Shown one piece after another: positions 15,376-22,108 of a stretch of 44,544 nucleotides of DNA. The DNA lies in the NCBI GenBank assembly GCA_025934755.1, contig JAICWQ010000005.1:1-44544 (forward strand), in the 5' to 3' direction. Each line of letters opens with the position of its first letter. Within the stretch, counting starts at the first letter, position 1. Source of the DNA: Chthoniobacterales bacterium (lineage in GTDB: Bacteria > Verrucomicrobiota > Verrucomicrobiia > Chthoniobacterales > UBA10450). Under the pieces are notes generated by a model. The model worked only from the letters and a program-made list of their open reading frames with translations. It did not search any database and was not told the DNA's origin. A program made the position numbers and the translations under genes.

Positions 15376-16626
15376 TCACGCGCTCTTCAGGGCAGCCGGA
15401 GCCAGAGTATCCGCAAGGATATTCAATGCTTCGTCGAGATCGGCACGGGTATGTTTTGCGGTAACGCACGCGCGGAAACACACACGATTAAGCGGGACCG
15501 CCGGATAATCGACAGGAGCGACCCACAACCCGCGACGCCTCAACTCATGCCCGACCTGGTACAATCGGCCACGGTCTCCAATCACGATCGGCATGATATA
15601 AGTAGTGGAACTTCCGGTATCAATCTCCAGACTGCGGAGTTGAGAATGAAAATATTCAGCATTCTCCCAAAGTTGTTTTCGTAATTCTGTCTGGCGCCGG
15701 CCGATTTCCAGGGCTTTCAGAATCGCAGCCACGACCACTGGCGGCAATGCACAGGAATAAACGTAGGGATGGGCGTAAAAGCGGAGGTACTGAATTGTTT
15801 CCCTTGAGCCTGCCACAAATCCGCCGAGGGCGCCGAAGGCTTTTGAAAATGTGCCGTAGATCAATGGAATGCGGTCCTCTACTCCAAACTTTTCCGCCGC
15901 GCCTCGGCCGTTCTCTCCACAGGCGAGCATCGAGTGGGCTTCGTCCACGAACACACTCGCGCCATGAGACTGCGCAATGTCCATCAGTTCCTTGAGATTA
16001 CCGAAATCACCGTCCATGGAATAAATGCCTTCGAGAATCACCAGTCGTCGTCGTCCTTGATGACGACTGAGCGCGACATCCAGGGAAGCGGGGTCGTTGT
16101 GCTCGAACTTCTCGGTCCGGCAGCGTGATAAAATTGCGCCGTCGCGCAAACTCAGGTGCGATCGATTGTCGAGGATCGCGACATCGGATTTGCGAAGAAG
16201 CCCGGAGATCGTGCCAAGCGCGCCGCCAAAGCCGCTATTGAAAAGCATGGCGTCTTCGCGACCTAAAAACTCTGCGACGGCCCGCTCCAGCTCGCGATGA
16301 AGATCGGTCATCCCGGACAACATCGGGGCGCCGCAGGCGCCGACCCCGTATTCGCGCAAGCCATCATGGGCCGCGGCGACTACATCGGGATGATTTGCGA
16401 GACCGAGGTAGTTATACGAACAAAGGTTGATAACCGACTGCGGTTTACCGTCGTATTCGATCGTGGTGCGCGCGTCGGCTGTGGAAAGCATTTGCGGCTC
16501 ATATAATTCACTGGCTCGCCCGCTATCGCGCACCCATTTGGAAAACGTGGGCGGAGCCTGGAGAGGATCCTGCGTTTCTTTCGCCAGGAAGTTGCTGAGA
16601 CTGAGTTTGAACGGATCTTCGTCCAT
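15376..16626 (-). CDS. Alpha-oxoamine synthase, candidate serine palmitoyltransferase
   Basis: PLP-dependent enzyme of the family that contains serine palmitoyltransferase, BioF and KBL; about 416 aa from ATG 16626 (ATG 16692 would add 22 poorly conserved residues). Visible motifs: NLCSYNYLGLANHPDV, YGVGACGAPMLSGMTDLHRE, the PLP-stacking region FNSGFGGALGT, VFVDEAHSML and the Schiff-base lysine in YGTFSKAFGALGGFVAG. The first glycine-rich segment is closer to eukaryotic SPT style (YGVG.CG) than to BioF, but the Arg usually following is replaced (CGAPM). No acyl carrier protein gene is adjacent. The serine palmitoyltransferase call rests on the desaturase, 2-hydroxylase and GNAT neighbours; 8-amino-7-oxononanoate synthase is less likely because no other biotin gene is present. 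Confidence 0.8.
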   Translation of the reverse strand: MDEDPFKLSLSNFLAKETQDPLQAPPTFSKWVRDSGRASELYEPQMLSTADARTTIEYDGKPQSVINLCSYNYLGLANHPDVVAAAHDGLREYGVGACGAPMLSGMTDLHRELERAVAEFLGREDAMLFNSGFGGALGTISGLLRKSDVAILDNRSHLSLRDGAILSRCRTEKFEHNDPASLDVALSRHQGRRRLVILEGIYSMDGDFGNLKELMDIAQSHGASVFVDEAHSMLACGENGRGAAEKFGVEDRIPLIYGTFSKAFGALGGFVAGSRETIQYLRFYAHPYVYSCALPPVVVAAILKALEIGRRQTELRKQLWENAEYFHSQLRSLEIDTGSSTTYIMPIVIGDRGRLYQVGHELRRRGLWVAPVDYPAVPLNRVCFRACVTAKHTRADLDEALNILADTLAPAALKSA

Positions 16627-16769
16627 TGCCTTATGTAGCGCCCCGTCGGGAAGCCCGTAGCCGGTCCCCCGCAGAGTTGCATATCGGGGCAACTACTCTA
16701 GCGAGTCTGGCCTCAAGGACAACCTTTAAGTGAGGCTCCCCGGTCGAGGCGTTGGCGGAGAAATTTGGG

Positions 16770-17381
16770 CTATTTTCGGGTCGTCTTGAAGACGTAATCC
16801 CAAAGAGGCGAACTTACCCCGTAGCCGGCGTGATCGTCCTGATAATGGTGCCGCAGGTGATACTGTTTCAGCCACCTCCAGACTCCGCGCTTCATGGAAA
16901 AATGGTGGGTCGCGTAATGGATTGTGTCGTAACAAACATAACCAAACCCGAAGCCGGCCAGCGCGGCCGGGGCGAACCGGCCCAGAGTGAGGATAAACAC
17001 GACATAGAAAACCACCGCCAACGGCACGCTGATTATCGGCGGCATAACCAATCGGGTCGCATCATTGGGATAATCATGATGCACTCCATGCATGATGAAG
17101 TGAAGCATCTTGCCCACGCGCGTTTTCGGTTCGTAGTGAAAAACGTAGCGATGAATGACGTATTCCAGGAGTGTCCAGGTCAGGACGCCGATCACGAAAA
17201 ATCCGAGCACGGTCAGGAACGACAAACCTTTCCGCACGAACGCGAGGTAAAGCATTAAGGCAATAATCGGCCCGTAAAGAATTAGCGGGGTCGCAGGATG
17301 CACATGGGAAAAAAATTCCATGAAGTTGCTCTCAAACATCCGGACCGTTTGGTTTTTGTTAGAAACGAACAACTTCTCCAT
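16770..17381 (-). CDS. Fatty acid 2-hydroxylase (FA2H/Scs7-like, sterol desaturase superfamily)
   Basis: 203 aa from ATG 17381, 7 bp after the desaturase stop. Membrane di-iron hydroxylase with the histidine clusters EYVIHRYVFHYEP, MLHFIMHGVHHDYP, YDTIHYATHHF and YHLRHHYQDDHAGYGVSS followed by LWDYVF. These align motif by motif with animal FA2H (EYLIHRFLFH, LHFVMHGQHH, KAHHVKHHF, LWDYCF in human as I recall it). Four hydrophobic segments surround the clusters. Unlike animal and yeast enzymes it has no N-terminal cytochrome b5 domain, so electrons must come from another protein. It would add a 2-hydroxyl to the N-acyl chain of ceramide. Sterol or carotenoid hydroxylation is a less likely alternative. 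Confidence 0.88.
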   Translation of the reverse strand: MEKLFVSNKNQTVRMFESNFMEFFSHVHPATPLILYGPIIALMLYLAFVRKGLSFLTVLGFFVIGVLTWTLLEYVIHRYVFHYEPKTRVGKMLHFIMHGVHHDYPNDATRLVMPPIISVPLAVVFYVVFILTLGRFAPAALAGFGFGYVCYDTIHYATHHFSMKRGVWRWLKQYHLRHHYQDDHAGYGVSSPLWDYVFKTTRK

Positions 17382-17388
17382 GACGGTG

Positions 17389-18417
17389 TTAAGCCTTAAC
17401 AACTTCCGGCTCAGAATAGAGGGTATCGGCATTCGACGGACTGACTGCGACAATGTTCCGGCTCGCGGCTGATTCCCTGGTTCGTTCGATCCTCGAAAAC
17501 AGAGTGTAGCGCTTGTCGAAAATGAATTGGAAAAGGAGACGGGTCCACGAGGAATGGAACTTGAGATTATCGTAAAACTCCGGCGCCATTGCCTTGAGTT
17601 TCGGTAAATTATTCCAGGGAATAGACGGCAGATCGTGGTGTTCGTTGTGGTAACCCATGTTCAGGCACAACCGATTGATCGGGCCGTAGTAACTGTAAGT
17701 CTCCTGATTGGGATCGTTTGTATAATGCTCCTGGACCCAGCGCGCGCCTACCGGGTGCAGACCGATCGAAAAGAAAAACGAAAATGCGAGGTAGAGAAAT
17801 CCTGCCCACCCGCAGAAATATACCACGGCCACATCGTAGGCCGCCGCGCAAACAAGATTAAGAACGAACCACCGGTCGCGCATGGTAATCGCCTTTAGGC
17901 GGGGGGGCCGGGTGAGCTGGAAAAAAGGAAAGAGCATCAACCAAAGCGCTTTTCGGTACCAAACATTGCCAACCAGCCGCGCTTCCCAATGATTGGCGAG
18001 GTCGGCGTCGTGCTCGTAATCGCCCTGGTGGGAATGATGTTTTAAATGATAAACCCGGAACCCCATCGCTCCCGGCGCGAGATTGGGCAGGTCCGCCAGG
18101 ATCGCGACGAAAATATTCCAGCTCCTTCGCCGAAAGATGAGGTTATGCGTTGCATCGTGGATGATGACGTAGTTGGCGTGGTTGGCGAAGGCGCCGACGA
18201 AGTAGGCGACAAAAAAACTGAGCCACCAATAATGAAAACCGAGCCGGCCCATCAAGTCAGCGATTGATGTTTGTAAGACGACAATCCCAAGCGCGATCGC
18301 AGCCGTCCAGCGATTGCGCACCATTAGCTGGCGTATTTCGGGGTGAGCCTTGATTAGTGCCCGGGCCCGCCCCGGATGGGGCTGATCGATTTCAGATTGG
18401 TAAAAAGCGTCGCGCAT
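17389..18417 (-). CDS. Sphingolipid delta-4 desaturase homologue (DEGS1/DES1-like)
   Basis: 342 aa membrane desaturase with the three histidine boxes HDATH, HLKHH and HNEHH. The similarity to animal dihydroceramide desaturase goes well beyond the boxes: the N-terminus has IDQPHPGRARALIKAHPEIR (human DEGS1: [20 protein letters not shown]), the middle has FSIGLHPVGARWVQEHY, and the C-terminus has ETYSYYGPINRLCLNMGYHN then EFYDNLKFHSSW. This diagnostic N-terminal domain is not found in ordinary acyl-lipid desaturases. The predicted reaction is insertion of the 4,5 trans double bond (or 4-hydroxylation) into a dihydroceramide. It lies 59 bp after the DPM1-like gene and 7 bp before the 2-hydroxylase gene, clearly one unit. 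Confidence 0.92.
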   Translation of the reverse strand: MRDAFYQSEIDQPHPGRARALIKAHPEIRQLMVRNRWTAAIALGIVVLQTSIADLMGRLGFHYWWLSFFVAYFVGAFANHANYVIIHDATHNLIFRRRSWNIFVAILADLPNLAPGAMGFRVYHLKHHSHQGDYEHDADLANHWEARLVGNVWYRKALWLMLFPFFQLTRPPRLKAITMRDRWFVLNLVCAAAYDVAVVYFCGWAGFLYLAFSFFFSIGLHPVGARWVQEHYTNDPNQETYSYYGPINRLCLNMGYHNEHHDLPSIPWNNLPKLKAMAPEFYDNLKFHSSWTRLLFQFIFDKRYTLFSRIERTRESAASRNIVAVSPSNADTLYSEPEVVKA

Positions 18418-18476
18418 TGAGCTTGAGGGAGTCTAATGGAATCCCGAACTCCTTTCAACGCTTTGACCGCGCCGGA

Positions 18477-19184
18477 CTAACGCCAAAAACGGAGGAGCCA
18501 CGGCTTGATCACCGACTCAAAGATTATCTGACGAGACATTTTGGACTGCCCTTGGCGCCGGTCGACAAAGGTGATTGGGACTTCGGCGATCCGGAGGCCC
18601 GCTCGGTGGGCGCGAAAGGTCGTCTCGACCAAAAAAGCGTAGCCTTCCGCCGCGTTCGGGATTTCGAGGAGAATTTCCAGAGCGCGACGAGTGTAACAAC
18701 GAAACCCGCTCGTGCTGTCGAAGACTTTTAAACCGGTAATCGCGCGAACGTATCGATTAGCAAATCGGCTCATCAATCGACGACGCCACGGCCAGTTGGC
18801 AACGCTGCCGCCAACGCAGTAACGCGATCCGATGACGACATCCGCGCCCCGCGTGGCTTCAATTAATTGAGGCAGGATAACCGGATCGTGCGAAAAGTCG
18901 GCGTCAAGTTGGACTAACCGGCCGTATTCGCGGTCAACCGCCGTTCGATAACCTTCGAGGAGGCTGCGCCCATAACCGCGGTCCGATTTCCGGCGAAGAA
19001 CGGCAAAGCGTGGATGGACCGCAAACAATTCTTCGGCGTGATCAGCGGTTTGGTCCGGCGAATTGTCGTCGATCAGCAAGACATCGGCGTTCGGCGCGAC
19101 ATTCAATAGCTGTGGAATGAGGGCGGCGACATTTTCCCGTTCGTTGTAGGTCGGGACAACAATGAGCGTGCGATCAGCCTCCAT
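18477..19184 (-). CDS. Polyprenyl-phosphate mannosyltransferase-like GT2 (DPM1-like)
   Basis: 235 aa GT2 without membrane segments. It begins LIVVPTYNERENVAALIP, has LLIDDNSPDQTADHAEE, the DXD-type site LVQLDADFSHDP and the DPM-family stretch GLKVFDSTSGFRCYTRRALE; it ends WLLRFWR as DPM1 proteins often do. ATG 19184 is chosen over 19199. It would move mannose or another sugar from a nucleotide donor to polyprenyl phosphate for use by GT-C enzymes such as the one at 8086-9552. It is the first of the ceramide-modifying run; a role in head-group glycosylation is possible but not shown. Confidence 0.87.
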   Translation of the reverse strand: MEADRTLIVVPTYNERENVAALIPQLLNVAPNADVLLIDDNSPDQTADHAEELFAVHPRFAVLRRKSDRGYGRSLLEGYRTAVDREYGRLVQLDADFSHDPVILPQLIEATRGADVVIGSRYCVGGSVANWPWRRRLMSRFANRYVRAITGLKVFDSTSGFRCYTRRALEILLEIPNAAEGYAFLVETTFRAHRAGLRIAEVPITFVDRRQGQSKMSRQIIFESVIKPWLLRFWR

Positions 19185-19248
19185 TAGTCCTGGGGGCAAA
19201 CCTATACTTCATTCCCTTGAGCTGGAGGAAGTCTTATCTTTGGACGCA

Positions 19249-19965
19249 TTAGTACCGCAGCTCGATGGCTGCATTGACGCCAAGGGCATCAGCCCCATAG
19301 TCGCGAGCCGCAAAGAAGCCGGTGGAGAGGTGTTGATCCAACGCCCCAACCGCGACACTCCAACGAGAATTTACTTCGTAGCGCAATCCGGCGCCCAATA
19401 GGTAGCTCAGCGTCGCGTCAGATTGCATAGACTTGTAGATCTTTCGCGAATCGGACTTTCCAATCCCTCCACGAAGCTCGAGGTATGGAATTAACCGCGC
19501 TCCGGGCTGAACGAAATTATATCGGAAGCCTCCGGCCGCGCCGACGAAATACGATTCGGGCCCGTGGACGATCGCTGTGGCGATAGGGCCGATACTAACT
19601 TCAAGATTGCCGCGGAGGAACAGTGGCCCGGCCGCCTCAGTCAAGCGATAGCGCGCGGAAAGAATCTCAGTAAGGAATTTGTAATTTCGGAAGTTCTTTT
19701 TGTGCGGGTGCAGAGCTGCAACAAACCATGGGCTTTCAATGTTTTCGAAAGCGTATATGGACTCGATGCTGAACGACCACCTGGTCCATTCTTTCGGACG
19801 CCCGTCGCAGGTATCTATTGAAAGCTTGTCCGAATTCTCATCAAGTGTTCCCACGGCAGTGCCTTTGGGCGTGGGGCTCGTGCTCGACTGCGAGAATGCA
19901 AGATGCGACCAACCAATCAGCAAGGCGGCAGTAAGGGACAAATTGCGGAGTTTGCTAACGAACAT
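19249..19965 (-). CDS. PagL-like outer membrane lipid A 3-O-deacylase candidate
   Basis: 238 aa with a signal peptide (LSLTAALLIGWSHLAFSQ) and alternating beta strands that end in Tyr (AAIELRY), as in outer membrane barrels. The last third holds QHLSTG...DYGADALG. In Pseudomonas PagL the catalytic residues are His126, Ser128 and Glu140; here His, Ser and Asp occur with the same +2 and +14 spacing, so the Glu is replaced by Asp. PagL removes a 3-linked acyl chain from lipid A. The barrel class is quite sure; deacylase activity is moderate. A 64 bp gap separates it from the DPM1-like gene, so it may or may not belong to that operon. Confidence 0.6.
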   Translation of the reverse strand: MFVSKLRNLSLTAALLIGWSHLAFSQSSTSPTPKGTAVGTLDENSDKLSIDTCDGRPKEWTRWSFSIESIYAFENIESPWFVAALHPHKKNFRNYKFLTEILSARYRLTEAAGPLFLRGNLEVSIGPIATAIVHGPESYFVGAAGGFRYNFVQPGARLIPYLELRGGIGKSDSRKIYKSMQSDATLSYLLGAGLRYEVNSRWSVAVGALDQHLSTGFFAARDYGADALGVNAAIELRY

Positions 19966-20113
19966 ACGGCTCTCTTTCCCGAATGTTTTTCCCGTGCGAG
20001 CCTGCTCGCAGTGGTCTCAAAATTTCGTTCGCGCAGTGATAAGCAAAACCGCGAAGCTACACGAGTCTTTTCGTGTCCTCAGGCAAAGCGTGCATTCATC
20101 TATGGAAATAAGC

Positions 20114-20189
20114 TGGCGACCCTAACGGGATTCGAACCCGTGTTACCGCCGTGAAAGGGCGATGTCCTAGGCCTCTGGACGATAGGGTC
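20114..20189 (-). tRNA. tRNA-Glu (UUC)
   Basis: The minus strand folds into a full cloverleaf: acceptor GACCCTA/TAGGGTC, D stem GTCC/GGAC, anticodon stem TCGCC/GGCGG with loop CTTTCAC (anticodon TTC), T arm ACGGG-TTCGAAT-CCCGT, discriminator G, and an encoded CCA. Sequence also matches the usual bacterial tRNA-Glu. It is alone, 54 bp downstream of the Kdo transferase gene and 148 bp upstream of the PagL-like gene. Confidence 0.97.
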
Positions 20190-20243
20190 AATGAAGCTGC
20201 CCAATATTCCATTCGTTGGCGACAAGGCAACCTGCCCTGATTG

Positions 20244-21533
20244 CTATTGAGCTTTGGTAAGATGGAGGACCTTTCGGGCGGTGCGCGCAGTTGCTCCCCG
20301 ATGGATTTCCAAAACTTGGCGGGCGTTGGCCACGATTTTTTCTCGCTCGTCCGGATTGGCCAGGAGATGGGCCATGGCTCGCCGCAGTTCCGTTGCGGAA
20401 TTGATTTGAACCGCGCCGCCGCGGCTCACCAGCGAGCTCGCCAGCGGTCCAAAGTTCTCCATGTGTGGACCGAACAATACCGGTTTGCCAGCCAGGATCG
20501 CCTCGGCGGGATTTTGTCCTCCGTGCGCCAGCAAACTTTTGCCAACGAACACGATGGTGGCAGCTGCATACCAATGCCGCAATTCACCGGTCGTATCGAT
20601 CAGCAGACAATTCAGAAACGGATCGACCGCCGGCGGCTGGCTCCGCCGCGCGATTTGGAATTCCATTTCTTTAAGCTCCCGCTCGACATCGCCCGTCCGC
20701 TCGGTATGGCGTGGCGCCATCACGAGGAGGAGGTCGACGAAATCGCGCCGCAGGGCGCGAAATACCTCACCCAGAATTTTCTCTTCACCGGCGTGAGTGC
20801 TGCCACCGAAGATCACGGTGCGATTTTCGACCCCGAACCCCGCAAGAACGGTGCGGGCCAGTTGCGGATCGATGGGCATGTCCTCAGGATCATACTTGAT
20901 GCTGCCGACGTGGATGATCCTTGCCCCGTCGACCCCGAGCGCCTTCCATTTCTCAACGTCGTCCGCGTTTTGAACACAAACCAAATCGAGCAGCTCGAAA
21001 GTTGGAGCGATCAACCGTCGAAACATTCGGAATCTTTTCTCCGAACGGGGCGACAACCGGGCGTTGACCAGCGCGATCGGAATCTTTCGGTCTTTCGCTT
21101 CGGCCACCATGTTTGGCCACACTTCGGCTTCAACCAGAAGAATCTTTGTTGGCCTGATCGCCTCGAACGCTGCCCGCATGATCGGCCAAAAATCGAGCGG
21201 ACTGTACATCACATCGATCCAGTCCGTGGCATTATGATTAGCGAAGGCAAAGCCGGTGGTTGTGGTCGTCGTCAGCACAAAATGCTGGTCCGGTTCCAGC
21301 GTTCGCATCTGCTCCGCCAGCTTCAGCGCAATCATCACTTCGCCGACACTGACTGCGTGCAGCCAGATTGGTTTCTTCCAGTAAAGCCGCGCCCGCAAAT
21401 GCCGATCGTAAATCCCAAGGCGCTCCCCGAACTTCTCCCGGTAACCGCCGCGCCGGAACATCTTGACCAGGTATCCGGGTAAAAAGAGGAAGAGCCCGAT
21501 CGGCCAAAGCAGATTGTAGATAAAACGAATCAC
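20244..21533 (-). CDS. waaA: 3-deoxy-D-manno-octulosonic acid transferase
   Basis: Kdo transferase (KdtA), which adds Kdo to lipid IVA at the inner membrane and so implies LPS. About 429 aa from GTG 21533: the GTG shares its G with the rsmD stop (TAGTG), and the N-terminal membrane anchor VIRFIYNLLWPIGLFLFLPG follows at once. The track start at 21617 adds 28 residues encoded by a heptamer repeat and the rsmD tail. Family motifs are PIWLHAVSVGEV, LLVEAEVWPNM, FGGSTHAGEEKIL, VMAPRHTER and VGKSLLAHGGQNPAEAI. Length is usual for the family. It is the third gene of the AsmA-rsmD-waaA unit. Confidence 0.94.
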   Translation of the reverse strand: MIRFIYNLLWPIGLFLFLPGYLVKMFRRGGYREKFGERLGIYDRHLRARLYWKKPIWLHAVSVGEVMIALKLAEQMRTLEPDQHFVLTTTTTTGFAFANHNATDWIDVMYSPLDFWPIMRAAFEAIRPTKILLVEAEVWPNMVAEAKDRKIPIALVNARLSPRSEKRFRMFRRLIAPTFELLDLVCVQNADDVEKWKALGVDGARIIHVGSIKYDPEDMPIDPQLARTVLAGFGVENRTVIFGGSTHAGEEKILGEVFRALRRDFVDLLLVMAPRHTERTGDVERELKEMEFQIARRSQPPAVDPFLNCLLIDTTGELRHWYAAATIVFVGKSLLAHGGQNPAEAILAGKPVLFGPHMENFGPLASSLVSRGGAVQINSATELRRAMAHLLANPDEREKIVANARQVLEIHRGATARTARKVLHLTKAQ

Positions 21534-22108
21534 TAAATTGGAGATTGCGGATTGCGGATTCCGGAAAGGAAAAGGACTTCGGTGGAACCGTAAGTCTTCC
21601 TCCGGATCAATTGCCAAGAGTTAGTTGGCGGAATCTTTTCACTGGGTCGTTTTTCGAGCACAAAAATCCCGTCCGGCTCGATGAGTGCCGGCAATGTCGG
21701 GTTGCTCAAAAGTTTGTCGGTAAAACGCTCACCGGATTCCATTTTCTCGTAAGGCGGATCGGCAAAGATAAGCCGAAATCTTCCGCCATCGCCGGAGGCA
21801 TTTTTCAGAAACCGAAAGACGTCGGCATTACGAACTCGCCCCGGAAGATTCGTTTTCCCGAGGTTTTTCTCGATTGCGGCCATTGACTGCCGATCTTCGT
21901 CGACAAAAAGGGCGGATTCGGCGCCGCGACTAAGGGCCTCGATACCAAGCGCACCGGTACCGGCGAACAAGTCCAGGACCCGAGCCCCAATTACCACGTC
22001 TCCAAGACTGGAAAAAATGGCCGCTTTCACCCGATCCATGGTTGGCCGAACACCGGTTTTCGGTGAAATAAGTTGAATGCCGCCGGCGCGGCCGGCGATT
22101 ACTCTCAT
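21533..22108 (-). CDS. rsmD: 16S rRNA (guanine(966)-N2)-methyltransferase
   Basis: 191 aa. N-terminal MRVIAGRAGGIQLISPK...RPTMDRVKAAIFSSLG is characteristic of RsmD; the SAM-binding loop is VLDLFAGTGALGIEALSRGA and the catalytic motif FADPPYEK. It methylates G966 of 16S rRNA during small-subunit assembly. ATG 22108 overlaps the stop of the AsmA-like gene by 4 bp. The C-terminal nonapeptide is encoded by a heptamer repeat and is probably not functional. Confidence 0.95.
   Translation of the reverse strand: MRVIAGRAGGIQLISPKTGVRPTMDRVKAAIFSSLGDVVIGARVLDLFAGTGALGIEALSRGAESALFVDEDRQSMAAIEKNLGKTNLPGRVRNADVFRFLKNASGDGGRFRLIFADPPYEKMESGERFTDKLLSNPTLPALIEPDGIFVLEKRPSEKIPPTNSWQLIRRKTYGSTEVLFLSGIRNPQSPI
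21544..21564. repeat. Heptanucleotide tandem repeat at the rsmD/waaA junction
   Basis: Three consecutive 7-bp units ATTGCGG, ATTGCGG, ATTCCGG. On the coding strand they encode the last residues of RsmD (GIRNPQSPI) and lie just upstream of the waaA start. The same 7-bp periodicity, with different unit sequences, occurs twice in ispG. Confidence 0.7.

Noticed and set aside
15376-16626. Reading the alpha-oxoamine synthase as BioF or as the KBL partner of tdh
   Set aside because: No biotin genes nearby, tdh is about 27 kb away, and the adjacent genes are ceramide-type desaturase, hydroxylase and acyltransferase.
16770-18417. Desaturase and hydroxylase as carotenoid or sterol genes
   Set aside because: No phytoene or squalene genes in the window, and the motifs outside the histidine boxes match DEGS1 and FA2H rather than carotenoid or sterol enzymes.
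19995-20010. Hairpin TGCGAGC-CT-GCTCGCA downstream of tRNA-Glu
   Set aside because: Perfect but short arms and no T-tract on either strand, so not called a terminator.
20241-21482. Plus-strand ORF of 413 aa antisense to waaA
   Set aside because: Mirror of the Kdo transferase gene; protein shows no recognisable family and the opposite strand has strong motifs.
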